Below are positions 1 through 7,490 of a stretch of DNA of 12,975 nt, piece after piece. How positions within the stretch are numbered: position 1 is the stretch's first letter; each line of letters begins with the position of its first letter. The DNA comes from Candidatus Bathyarchaeota archaeon (lineage in GTDB: Archaea > Thermoproteota > Bathyarchaeia > Bathyarchaeales > UBA233), in contig QMXC01000009.1 of assembly GCA_003661945.1 (NCBI GenBank), positions 1-12,975 of the forward strand, read 5' to 3'. The notes beneath the pieces were generated by a model. That model saw only the letters and a program-made list of their open reading frames with translations, was not told the DNA's origin and searched no databases. The position numbers and the translations under genes were made by a program.

Positions 1-1
1 A

Positions 2-1738
2 GAGATAAAAGCCTTAATTCTAAAATTTGCTCTCTTAAACGCGGTTCAACATGAAGGAAAAGCCCGCGAATCCTCAGTGATGGGCAGAATTCTCGCAGAG
101 AAGCCCCAACTAAAAGCCGAAATAAAACGAGTCGCAGCTACCGTAAAAGAAGTAGTCGCATATGTTAACCGTTTGAGTCTATCCGAACAGCAGAAAACCA
201 TAGAGGAGAAATGGCCAGAACTCCTAGCAGCGAAGAAGGCTGAAGAAAAGGTGAAAGGGCTTCCGCCGTTGCCGAACGCCGAGAAATATGAGCGAATAGT
301 TACGCGTTTTTCCCCGAATCCTGACTGCGTGCTGCATTTAGGTTCGGCGAGAGCCATAGTTCTCTGCTATGAATACGCAAAAATGTATAAAGGAAAGTTT
401 ATTCTACGCTTCGAAGATACAGACCCGAAGCTGAAAAGACCAGTACCCGAATTCTATGACAAAATAAGAGAAGACCTAGATTGGCTAGGATGTAAACCGG
501 ACAAGGAGTATATTCAAAGCGACCGCATTCCCATCTACTACGAACACGCAGAAAAACTGCTGAAAAACGCGAAAGCCTACGTTTGCACATGCACACCACA
601 AGATTTCAGACAAAAAATACTAGCGAAGAAGCCTTGTCCATGCAGAGAACTTCCACCGGAAACGCAGCTTGAAAGATGGGAAAAAATGCTCAACGGCAAG
701 TACGCTGAAGGTGAAGCCGTAGTACGCGTAAAAACAGACATAACCCATCCCAACCCCGCAATAAGAGACTGGCCCGCGCTACGCATAATAGACACAGAGA
801 AATATCCTCATCCAAGGGTCGGAGGCAAATATCGTGTTTGGCCGCTCTACAATTTCGCGTGTGGAATAGACGACCACTTGATGGGGGTCACACATATAAT
901 TCGTGGGAAAGAACACTTGACGAATCAGCATCGTCAAGAATACTTGTATGCACACTTCGGATGGCAATATCCCGAAGCCATCCATTACGGCAGACTGAAA
1001 ATTACTGGGGCTTTTCTGAGCAAATCGAAAATCGTTCAGGGAATACGTGACGGCACGTTCAAGAGCTGGGACGACCCGAGACTAGCGACTTTTCTCGCCT
1101 TGAAACGTAGAGGGATAACGCCTGAAGCCATTCGACAATTAATAATCGACGTAGGTCCGAAAACAGCGGATGTCACGTTGAGCTGGGAAAACCTCTACGC
1201 CTACAACCGCAAAATCCTAGACCCAAAGGCAAACCGTTACTTTTTTGTCTCAGACCCGGTTCAGCTAACCGTGCAGAATTTGCCTAAAGCTTTCCACGCT
1301 AAGCTTAATTTGCATCCGGACTATCCGGAAAGAGGATTCCGTAAATATCGAGTAGAACCGAAAGGGGAAGCGAGAGAAGCACAGTTCTGGATTTCGAGAG
1401 AAGACTTTGAGAAGTTCGAGGTGAACCGTGTGGTTCGTCTGATGGAGCTTTTCAACATTACGGTGCGGAAGGTTAGAAGCTACGAGGTTGAAGCAGACTA
1501 TCACAGCGAAACCTACCAAGAAGCAAGAACATTGAAGGCGCCGTTAATTCACTGGATTCCCATAAACGAGGGAATGCCTTGCCAAGTAGTGATGCCCGAT
1601 GCTACAGTGAAAGAAGGAGTAGCTGAGAAACTATGCAAAAAGCTAAAGCCAGACACCGCGATACAGTTTGAACGGTTCGGCTTCGTCAGAATAGACGCGG
1701 TAAACAAGAAGCTTGTAGCATACTATGCACATAAATAG
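2..1738 (+). CDS. gltX: Glutamyl-tRNA synthetase, archaeal type (5'-partial)
   Basis: Cytoplasmic class I aminoacyl-tRNA synthetase that charges tRNA-Glu (in archaea also tRNA-Gln, later amidated). The reading frame stays open from position 2 through the GTG/ATG at 77-82. The residues encoded there (KFALLNAVQHEGKA) match the usual archaeal GluRS N-terminus, so the true start lies left of the window and 77 is not the start. Counting visible residues: HIGH-equivalent HLGS at 112-115 within RFSPNPDCVLHLGSARA; a probable zinc site C195xC197...C212xC214; HPNPAIRDWPALRI and the DDHLMGVTHIIRGKEH segment; KMSKS-equivalent LSKSK at 339-343; then a GlnRS-like beta-barrel anticodon-binding region. The 578 visible residues are about a full family length, so only a few are missing. 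SRP19 follows 17 bases after the TAG stop, probably in the same transcript. Family assignment is secure. Confidence 0.97.
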   Translation, partial: EIKALILKFALLNAVQHEGKARESSVMGRILAEKPQLKAEIKRVAATVKEVVAYVNRLSLSEQQKTIEEKWPELLAAKKAEEKVKGLPPLPNAEKYERIVTRFSPNPDCVLHLGSARAIVLCYEYAKMYKGKFILRFEDTDPKLKRPVPEFYDKIREDLDWLGCKPDKEYIQSDRIPIYYEHAEKLLKNAKAYVCTCTPQDFRQKILAKKPCPCRELPPETQLERWEKMLNGKYAEGEAVVRVKTDITHPNPAIRDWPALRIIDTEKYPHPRVGGKYRVWPLYNFACGIDDHLMGVTHIIRGKEHLTNQHRQEYLYAHFGWQYPEAIHYGRLKITGAFLSKSKIVQGIRDGTFKSWDDPRLATFLALKRRGITPEAIRQLIIDVGPKTADVTLSWENLYAYNRKILDPKANRYFFVSDPVQLTVQNLPKAFHAKLNLHPDYPERGFRKYRVEPKGEAREAQFWISREDFEKFEVNRVVRLMELFNITVRKVRSYEVEADYHSETYQEARTLKAPLIHWIPINEGMPCQVVMPDATVKEGVAEKLCKKLKPDTAIQFERFGFVRIDAVNKKLVAYYAHK

Positions 1739-1755
1739 AAGAGAGAAAAGGGAAA

Positions 1756-2091
1756 ATGCGAAAACAAGACAAAATCGTGCTGTGGCCAGCCTACTTTGAT
1801 GCTGGTAGGACGAGAGAAAAAGGAAGAAAACTGCCACGGAACTTGTGCGTTCCGCTGCCTAAAATCAGCGAACTAAAGGAAGCCGTAGAAAGACTTGGAT
1901 TGAAAAACGAGTTAGTCTTGGACGCAGCCTACCCGAAAACGCCGTGGATTAGAAGCGGCATGCTCCTAGTTGCAAAGAGGGAGCCGAAGAACACTCTACT
2001 GAAAAAAATTGGGGCAGAACTTTTGAAGGTTAGAAGCAGCAGAGTTCAAAAAGAAGCTAAAGCGAGAAAGAAAAAGAAGAAAAAACGTTAG
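1756..2091 (+). CDS. srp19: Signal recognition particle subunit SRP19
   Basis: A 111-residue SRP19/Sec65 protein. It binds the tips of helices 6 and 8 of archaeal 7S RNA and helps SRP54 join the signal recognition particle, which targets nascent chains to the membrane. Family hallmarks: the N-terminal segment KIVLWPAYFDAGRTREKGRK, a central SELKEAVERLGL helix, and the YPKTPWIRSGMLLV stretch corresponding to the conserved Tyr-Pro...Gly-x-Val region. The C-terminus is a strongly basic tail (KARKKKKKKR), common in SRP19 and suited to RNA binding. It starts 17 bases after the gltX stop, with a purine-rich leader rather than a clean Shine-Dalgarno, so it is probably cotranscribed with gltX. Its 3' end faces rps8e, with 10 bases between the two stops. 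Confidence 0.95.
   Translation: MRKQDKIVLWPAYFDAGRTREKGRKLPRNLCVPLPKISELKEAVERLGLKNELVLDAAYPKTPWIRSGMLLVAKREPKNTLLKKIGAELLKVRSSRVQKEAKARKKKKKKR
2067..2085 (-). terminator. Possible U-tract terminator for rps8e inside the srp19 tail
   Basis: The lysine codons at the end of srp19 form an A-rich run. Read on the minus strand this is a 19-base pyrimidine tract, nearly all T, beginning 17 bases downstream of the rps8e stop. Archaeal RNA polymerase often terminates on such U-tracts without a hairpin. The tract is visible; its terminator function is inferred. Confidence 0.35.
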
Positions 2092-2101
2092 AAGTCGGGG
2101 T

Positions 2102-2491
2102 TTATTCTTCGCGAATCAGCACAGCGTTGATTATACCGTGCTGTCCAGGACGAGAAGTTACGCGCGCTAAGCCTAGAGAAGTTTCGATTACGGCTCCTTT
2201 GGTTATTACGCCTCGACGGTTATAGTCCACGTTCGCCGGGTTCTTTACTACGCGTAAAATTTCGGCTTTCTGTGTTTTTCCGGTTGAAGGGTCGGTTACG
2301 CACGCGTGGTTGTTGCTTAAAACTCGAATCTTGATGTTTCCGCCGCGTCGCCGGCTTATCTTTCTAACCGTTTTTCCGAGAATTGTTTCCGTTGGAAAGG
2401 AACCTCTTTCGAAACGGCGTTTTTTACGGTATGGACGCTTCTTTCCACCTGTTGGTTTGCGTTTATGTTGGTCTCCGTGCCAGACAGCCAT
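2102..2491 (-). CDS. rps8e: Small ribosomal subunit protein S8e
   Basis: A 129-residue protein of the archaeal/eukaryotic S8e family, a 30S component that binds 16S rRNA. Diagnostic features: the N-terminal WHGDQHKRKPTGGKKRPYRKKR, rich in Lys and Arg; the GNIKIRVLSNNHACVTDP core; and a C-terminal segment ending RVTSRPGQHGIINAVLI. Length is normal for archaeal S8e, which lacks the long eukaryotic insertion. The ATG at 2491 is preceded by a purine-rich leader (GGAAGATGGAAA) and by a strong TATA box about 46 bases upstream. It can therefore be transcribed on its own, even though scpB ends only 55 bases upstream on the same strand. The 3' end converges on srp19. Confidence 0.97.
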   Translation of the reverse strand: MAVWHGDQHKRKPTGGKKRPYRKKRRFERGSFPTETILGKTVRKISRRRGGNIKIRVLSNNHACVTDPSTGKTQKAEILRVVKNPANVDYNRRGVITKGAVIETSLGLARVTSRPGQHGIINAVLIREE

Positions 2492-2536
2492 TTTCCATCT
2501 TCCTACTTTGTGTTAGTTTATGAGAAAACTGTTTCA

Positions 2537-2544
2537 AATATAAA
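2537..2544 (-). promoter_or_regulatory. TATA box of rps8e
   Basis: Minus-strand TTTATATT, a near-ideal archaeal TATA box, with a purine-containing upstream flank (AATAAGG) that could serve as BRE. It sits 46-53 bases upstream of the rps8e ATG, predicting a transcript start near 2513 and a leader of about 20 bases. It lies immediately after the scpB stop codon (2547-2549), so rps8e need not depend on the smc operon promoter. Confidence 0.7.
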
Positions 2545-2546
2545 CC

Positions 2547-3149
2547 TTATTGAGACTGCGGCTTTTGAAAAATTCGTTTCAGCTGCCGCTTCATGGTTGC
2601 TATGTCATGGCTTAAGCCGAAATAGTCAGCGAAATACGGCGTCGTCTTCAGAATGCTTGACCTTCCGCTTTTCTCGCGGGTTATCAAGCCCATTTCTTCC
2701 AGCTGTTTTATATGCTGGTAGGCGTGTCTTCCTCTAACGGCTACTACACGTATTTGAGAAACTGGCTGGCGATACGCAATGTAGGCAAGCGTTTTAAGAG
2801 GACCAGTTGAGAGAAGGGGACGTTTTACCAGCCTTTTTACTTGAGGCGTGAATTCGGCTTTTAGCTGCAGAACAAATCTTTCGTCTTTGAGTTCAAGGAT
2901 TTCGAGGGCAGTGTTACGGCTTGCGTACTCCTTCATCAGCATCCGAGCCAGCCGTTGAACCTTCCTCTTCGAACGCGTTTTAAGGATGGAACCTAAAGTT
3001 TTAAGGTCCAAGGGACGCCCAGCCACGTAGAGGGCGGCTTCTAACAGTGCAAGTTCATGCTTCAGTTTTTCAGCTTTAGCCGTTTCTTCTTGTTTAGCCT
3101 TATCTGCTTTCAAGGGCAACCCCGTCAGCGCCGTAATCTTGGCTTTCAC
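2547..3149 (-). CDS. scpB: Segregation and condensation protein B (ScpB)
   Basis: A 200-residue ScpB, the tandem winged-helix (kite) subunit that binds the ScpA kleisin as a dimer in the SMC condensin complex acting on the chromosome. First winged helix at about residues 30-105 (ELALLEAALYVAGRPLDLKTL); second at about 110-180, with the family signatures LKTLAYIAYRQPVSQI and TTPYFADYFGLS. An extra basic N-terminus of about 28 residues precedes the first domain. The start is a GTG at 3149, giving a roughly 50-base overlap with scpA. No ATG is available in the N-terminal part; in-frame TTG codons near 3119 and 3113 would shorten the overlap, so the start is uncertain. It is the last gene of the smc-scpA-scpB operon, presumably translated by coupling to scpA. 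Confidence 0.92.
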   Translation of the reverse strand: MKAKITALTGLPLKADKAKQEETAKAEKLKHELALLEAALYVAGRPLDLKTLGSILKTRSKRKVQRLARMLMKEYASRNTALEILELKDERFVLQLKAEFTPQVKRLVKRPLLSTGPLKTLAYIAYRQPVSQIRVVAVRGRHAYQHIKQLEEMGLITREKSGRSSILKTTPYFADYFGLSHDIATMKRQLKRIFQKPQSQ

Positions 3150-3813
3150 CCACGGTTATGTATATTTCACCAAACTCTTCGTTTTGCCACAGGCTGACCT
3201 TCCCTTTCTGGGCGAGAAACAGTAGTAGAATAAAGATTCTTATAGCGTCTATTCTTTCTTTCCCAGCAACGAACCTAGAAAAATTGATTATGCCTCTTCC
3301 CTTCACTTTTTGGTGAAGCTGCAGATAAAGTTCTTCCATCTGCGCTTCTATTTCCATCAGATAAGCATCAACAACGGATAAAATGTCAGATGGTGGTGGA
3401 AGAACAGGTTCCAGTTTAGGTTTTGTCGGGGAGATCTTTTCGCCTTTGAGCACTTCATCTAAGACTTGAAGTAGGTTTTGGATTGTGGTGGATGTTAGCT
3501 CGTGGCGCAAGGGGAGGAACAGCGGAGGGGGGAGAAAGTCTAACAGTTTTTTCGGCGGCGGTGATGGAGGCTCTTCCAGTTTGAGCAGAAGTTTAGATTT
3601 CATAAGGTATATGAGGGCTGAGGAATCTAGAGCCACGCCGGAAGCCCTAAAGTCAACTTCACCGCGTTTCTCCATTTCTTCGAGAAAGGAAAGAAGCAGA
3701 TAGGCGACATTTATCTTCCAAGGGGTAATCTTTCCAAGCTTTCGGAAGTCGAAGAGAATGTTCCATGGTGGGCGCAGGTAGAAAGGCTTGCTAACGGGGC
3801 TTAGCTGGGGCAT
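3100..3813 (-). CDS. scpA: Segregation and condensation protein A (ScpA kleisin)
   Basis: A 237-residue kleisin that bridges the two SMC heads and carries ScpB. The N-terminal helical domain (about 15-80) includes WKINVAYLLLSFLEEM, equivalent to the bacterial DPWDI...FLEYI region that contacts the SMC neck. A proline-rich linker follows (PPSPPP at 82-87, LPPPLFLPL at 94-102, LPPP at 138-141), where ScpB is expected to bind. The C-terminal winged helix (about 172-222, RFVAGKERIDAIRIFILLLFLAQKGKV) contacts the SMC head. The ATG shares one base with the smc stop (TAATG), a classic translational-coupling junction. Length is typical for archaeal ScpA. The several PPP runs would probably need aIF5A for efficient translation (inference). 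Confidence 0.92.
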   Translation of the reverse strand: MPQLSPVSKPFYLRPPWNILFDFRKLGKITPWKINVAYLLLSFLEEMEKRGEVDFRASGVALDSSALIYLMKSKLLLKLEEPPSPPPKKLLDFLPPPLFLPLRHELTSTTIQNLLQVLDEVLKGEKISPTKPKLEPVLPPPSDILSVVDAYLMEIEAQMEELYLQLHQKVKGRGIINFSRFVAGKERIDAIRIFILLLFLAQKGKVSLWQNEEFGEIYITVGESQDYGADGVALESR

Positions 3814-6800
3814 TACGCCGGGACCTCCAAGAATTTGGCTGAAATCACGTTTGAAACACCGTTTCGCGCGTATACGCCGTATACTTTCTGCGCTTTGTTC
3901 ACCATTTCCGGCTTCAAAGTAATAACGATAAACTGGGACTTCGAAGACTCCTCAGCGAGCAGTTCGCCGAGCTTCGACACGTGAAAGGCATCGAGGTGCG
4001 CATCTATCTCGTCGAGTATGTAGAACGAAGCTGGAGAGAACTCTTGTATGGCAAATAGGAACGCTACGGCTGAAACAGAGCGTTCCCCTCCGCTTGCTCC
4101 AGTAACCAGAATTTCGCTCTTGTTGACGAACTGCACAATCATGTCTACTCCGCCGGCGAAAGGATCTTCGGGGTTTTGCAGTTTAAGGTAGGCTTTTCCG
4201 CCGCCCGTCAACTTCGCGAAGTATCGTTGGAGGTTCATGTTTATCTTCGTGAAGGCTTCCATGAAAACCTCACGTTTCTTACGGTCGATTTCCTCCATGA
4301 ACTTGAGTATGGCTTGTTTTTCGCGTTCAAGTTCGTTCATCCGCATCGAAAGTTCCTTGTAACGCGAGATTTGTTCAGCGTAGTGCGACAGAGCCAGCTG
4401 GTTCACCCCGCCTATTCTTTCGAGTTCCATGTTCAACATCTGCATTAGCACTTCAGCTTCTTCAACCTCTTTCCTTGAAACGGGCACAGGCTCGTCGCAT
4501 CCGAGCTGCCGTAGCGTGTTACGGTGTTGCCCTATTTTCAACAGTGATGTTTGAAGCTTAAGCCTTAGCTGATTTAGCAGCCTATCCGTCTGCTCATATT
4601 CCATGTCTAACCGCTGAAGTCGCTTATCCATATCGTCTATTTGTGCCGTGAACTTTTTGGCTTCTTCACGGGCACCCAAAACAGTGCGGGAAAGCTCTAT
4701 ACGAGATTTTTCAAGCTCCATGAGTTCTTGTCTAAGCGTTTCCTTCTGCTGCAGCGCTTGCTGAACTTCCTTTTCAAGCCTTCTTAGCTGCTGCTCAACC
4801 TTTCTCAGCTGGATTTTGCTGTTCTGGTAGCTTATTCGAAGAACATTCTCGAATTGAGACTGGAGTGTAGAGATTTCCGTTTCAAGAGAGCCTAAGTTTT
4901 GTCTCAGCCGAATGATTTCTTCACCAAGCCTTTCCCGTTGAATTTCCATTTTCTGGATTTCAGCAGGGTCAGTCTTTCTCCTCAGCTCACGGAGCTCTTT
5001 CTGCAGTTTCCGAATTTGCTTTCGGATAGAGTTTTTCTCAGCCTTATTGAGTCCAAGCTGAGTTTTCTCCTTTTCGAGGAGGCTATTTAGTCTCTGCATG
5101 TAGAGAACAACCCGACGTATGTTACGTCGGGTTCTTTTAGCTGTTCTTTGCACCCTTTGAATTTCATTGTCCAGCGTTGTGATAGCTTCGGATAAGCGGG
5201 CTATTTCGACGAGCGTCTTATCGATTTCTTCTTCGATAACAGCGATGTCACTGTTTCGCTTAGCTAAGTGCTGTTTAAGCGCCTTAACGGCTTCATCGAG
5301 GCTTTTCAGAGCGTTTTCGCTTGGAATAATGTTCGAGAAATCTATTGGCGCACGGTAATATCCACTTTCCAAACCGCCGCCGGGTTCGAAGACGTCTCCG
5401 TTAACCGTAACCGCGCGGTATCCTTCATTACATACTGAAGACGCGGTTTTCTCGTCTGAAACTATGACAGTATCTCCGAAAATGAAGGATACGGCTGGCA
5501 AGTACTGTCTAGAGCATTTAACGAAGGCCGAGGCGATTCCAATGATGCCTCTGCCCCGCGGGGGCTTCACGATTCTAGCTCGGGTAATGCCTTTGAGAGG
5601 GATAATTTTTATTCTTCCAAGTTTAAGCCTTCTCAAAGTTTCGGTGCACGTGTAAGCCACGTCGAGGTCGTCTACAACTACGGCGTCCAGCCATCCGGCA
5701 GCGGCGGTTTCCAAGGCTCTTCTGTAGCGTCTATCCATTCTGATTAGCTTTTTAAAACGTCCGTGCACGCCTCTGATTACTCCTAGCTCGCCGAGTTCTT
5801 CGATGTTACGTAGAGCTTTTTCCTCGGCAGCTATTGTTTCGGCAAGTTCCTTCTGTGTGGCGAACTCCACCACCGCGCTTTTCGCTGATTCAGCGATTTT
5901 TTCAGCTTCGGAAATTTCCCGTTCTATAGCTTCTTTTTGAGCTCTTTTCCGCGCTAAGGTTTGTTCTAGGCTTTTCAGCCTGTTTTTCTGTTCTTTCTGA
6001 ATTTCTTCTAGGTCTTTTACGGATTTTTGCAGTTCTTCCAAGGTCTCTGCGAAGCGTTGTTTCCGCGATGATAGGTCTGTTAGTCGGCGTTTCCGCGTTT
6101 TTATCGAGTTTTGAAGCCTCGCTGATTCGGTTCGAAGCTCAACAAGCCGTTGATAAAGCTTGTCTATCTGCTGTTCAAGCTCTCGCGTTTTAGAGCTGTT
6201 TTCATCGAGATGCTCCCAGAGCTGAGCTGTTTCCTTCATCAACGCTTCATGCTCAGCTTGTTTCATGGAAATTTCTTTCTGAAGAGCCGCGTAACGCTTC
6301 CGCAGTTTCCTTATTTTAAGTCTGTTTTCTTTTATTTCGTTGCGTAACTGTTCAAAGTGTTGGCGGTGGTTGTCTCGGACTTTTCTTAGTCCTTCGAGAC
6401 TTATAGTTGCGGTGTTTATCTTCGAAGTGAGCTCGCTGAGTTTTGATTTGAGCTCTCCTATCTTCATTTGAACCTGAAGAACTCGGGCTCCACCCTCCTC
6501 CACCATTTCAGAGCTGAGTTTTCGCCATTCAAGCTCCACTGCACGTCTTTTCGAACGAAACTTTTCCCGTAGCTGCCTTAGTTTTTCAACTTTCTTTTCG
6601 ACGCGTTCAACCTGAGCGGACAGTGTTTGAGATTCTTTCTGAAGCTGGAAGATTTCGTATGAGAGCTTCTTAATCTCAAGCCGTTTTATTTCGTTCCGTA
6701 GAAAACGGTATCGCAGAAGCTCGTTTCGCTCTCTCTCGAGGTCGTCAACCCGCTTCTGAACCTCATCGATTCTTCCCATAGCTGTGCGGATAGCCAAGTC

Positions 6801-7364
6801 CGCGGCTCGAAGCTTCTCCTCAGCCTCAGCCTTCTCCGCGTCGTACTGCGCAATCCCAATTAAGTCCTCGATTATCTTTCGCCGCTCAACCGAAGAGATG
6901 TCGGTCAACCGCGTTATGGTTCCTTGCATTATAAGGTTATGCCCAGAGGAAGTTATCCCCGACATCGAAAGCATTTCGAGAATTTGAGTTCGTGAAACCC
7001 TCCGACCGTTCAACCTGTAAATGCTCTGCCCATCTCTCCGAACCTCGCGGGAAACGGTGACTGTAGCTGTGTCTACAGGTATTCTTCCATCAGAGTTATC
7101 GAACTGAATTACTACCTTGGCAGATCTGGCGCGTTCTATTCCGGCTTCAGGTGACCCGTGGAAAATAAGCTTGGATGCCGAGTCGGCTCGGAGACGTCTA
7201 ACGCTCAGTTCGCCTAGAGCGAACAGTATCGCATCAACAATGTTTGTTTTCCCACTTCCGTTGGGTCCGGTTATAACCGTGAAGCCTTTATCCAACGTGA
7301 TAGTAACTTTCTGGGAACCGAAGGATTTGAATCCTCTGATTTCTATTTTTTTAATGTAAGGCAT
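3813..7364 (-). CDS. smc: Chromosome segregation ATPase SMC
   Basis: A 1183-residue SMC protein with all expected parts. Walker A GPNGSGKT is at residues 33-40. The Q-loop region GHNLIMQGTI is followed by a long coiled coil (about 170-500) and a hinge at about 520-660 with conserved glycines (GVIRGVHGRF to EPGGGLESGYY). The return coiled coil runs to about 1035. The C-terminal head has the ABC signature SGGER at 1091-1095 and Walker B ILDEID with catalytic Glu at 1119. With ScpA and ScpB it forms the ring that compacts and segregates DNA. It is the first gene of the operon and overlaps scpA by one base. A 126-base gap upstream holds tandem repeats and an inverted repeat. The residue before SGGER is Ala rather than the usual Leu. 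Confidence 0.97.
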   Translation of the reverse strand: MPYIKKIEIRGFKSFGSQKVTITLDKGFTVITGPNGSGKTNIVDAILFALGELSVRRLRADSASKLIFHGSPEAGIERARSAKVVIQFDNSDGRIPVDTATVTVSREVRRDGQSIYRLNGRRVSRTQILEMLSMSGITSSGHNLIMQGTITRLTDISSVERRKIIEDLIGIAQYDAEKAEAEEKLRAADLAIRTAMGRIDEVQKRVDDLERERNELLRYRFLRNEIKRLEIKKLSYEIFQLQKESQTLSAQVERVEKKVEKLRQLREKFRSKRRAVELEWRKLSSEMVEEGGARVLQVQMKIGELKSKLSELTSKINTATISLEGLRKVRDNHRQHFEQLRNEIKENRLKIRKLRKRYAALQKEISMKQAEHEALMKETAQLWEHLDENSSKTRELEQQIDKLYQRLVELRTESARLQNSIKTRKRRLTDLSSRKQRFAETLEELQKSVKDLEEIQKEQKNRLKSLEQTLARKRAQKEAIEREISEAEKIAESAKSAVVEFATQKELAETIAAEEKALRNIEELGELGVIRGVHGRFKKLIRMDRRYRRALETAAAGWLDAVVVDDLDVAYTCTETLRRLKLGRIKIIPLKGITRARIVKPPRGRGIIGIASAFVKCSRQYLPAVSFIFGDTVIVSDEKTASSVCNEGYRAVTVNGDVFEPGGGLESGYYRAPIDFSNIIPSENALKSLDEAVKALKQHLAKRNSDIAVIEEEIDKTLVEIARLSEAITTLDNEIQRVQRTAKRTRRNIRRVVLYMQRLNSLLEKEKTQLGLNKAEKNSIRKQIRKLQKELRELRRKTDPAEIQKMEIQRERLGEEIIRLRQNLGSLETEISTLQSQFENVLRISYQNSKIQLRKVEQQLRRLEKEVQQALQQKETLRQELMELEKSRIELSRTVLGAREEAKKFTAQIDDMDKRLQRLDMEYEQTDRLLNQLRLKLQTSLLKIGQHRNTLRQLGCDEPVPVSRKEVEEAEVLMQMLNMELERIGGVNQLALSHYAEQISRYKELSMRMNELEREKQAILKFMEEIDRKKREVFMEAFTKINMNLQRYFAKLTGGGKAYLKLQNPEDPFAGGVDMIVQFVNKSEILVTGASGGERSVSAVAFLFAIQEFSPASFYILDEIDAHLDAFHVSKLGELLAEESSKSQFIVITLKPEMVNKAQKVYGVYARNGVSNVISAKFLEVPA
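5109..5133. repeat. Perfect 11-bp inverted repeat inside smc
   Basis: AACCCGACGTA at 5109-5119 and its exact complement at 5123-5133 flank a 3-base loop (TGT). Pairing continues past one C:C mismatch with two more A:T pairs. It lies in codons for an Arg-rich stretch (RTRRNIRRV, about residues 744-752) of the coiled coil just after the hinge. The smc mRNA would form a very stable hairpin here. The structure is visible; any function is unknown. Confidence 0.85.
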
Positions 7365-7378
7365 GTCGCATCGTCCTC

Positions 7379-7406
7379 GCCTCGAAACAAGCTTTAACGT
7401 CGAGGC
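7379..7406. promoter_or_regulatory. Inverted repeat in the smc leader
   Basis: A perfect 7-base inverted repeat, GCCTCGA (7379-7385) and TCGAGGC (7400-7406), separated by 14 bases and lying 15-42 bases upstream of the smc ATG. It is either a leader hairpin or an operator for a dimeric DNA-binding protein near the transcription start. Function is inferred only. Confidence 0.4.
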
Positions 7407-7407
7407 T

Positions 7408-7430
7408 TTGTTCTATATTATTGTTCTATA
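7408..7430 (-). promoter_or_regulatory. Tandem 10-base repeat / candidate smc promoter elements
   Basis: On the smc (minus) strand TATAGAACAA occurs twice in direct orientation at 7421-7430 and 7408-7417, with three bases (TAA) between copies and a 13-base period. Each copy starts with a TATA-like core, so these could be alternative TATA boxes or paired operator half-sites. They lie 44-66 bases upstream of the smc ATG, just ahead of the inverted repeat. The repeat is exact; the promoter role is inferred. Confidence 0.4.
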
Positions 7431-7490
7431 ATTCAGAGCTATTTCAAAGTTTTAACAGTTGTGTAAATTTTTGCGGTATTTTTAATGGGC

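Noticed and set aside
5554..5563. GC-rich palindrome CCCCGCGGGG in the smc hinge region
   Set aside because: It is explained by Pro-Arg-Gly-Arg-Gly codons and has no extended stem.
3485..7359. Several plus-strand frames opposite scpA and smc
   Set aside because: All are short, lack family resemblance and lie opposite clearly conserved genes; they are antisense shadows.
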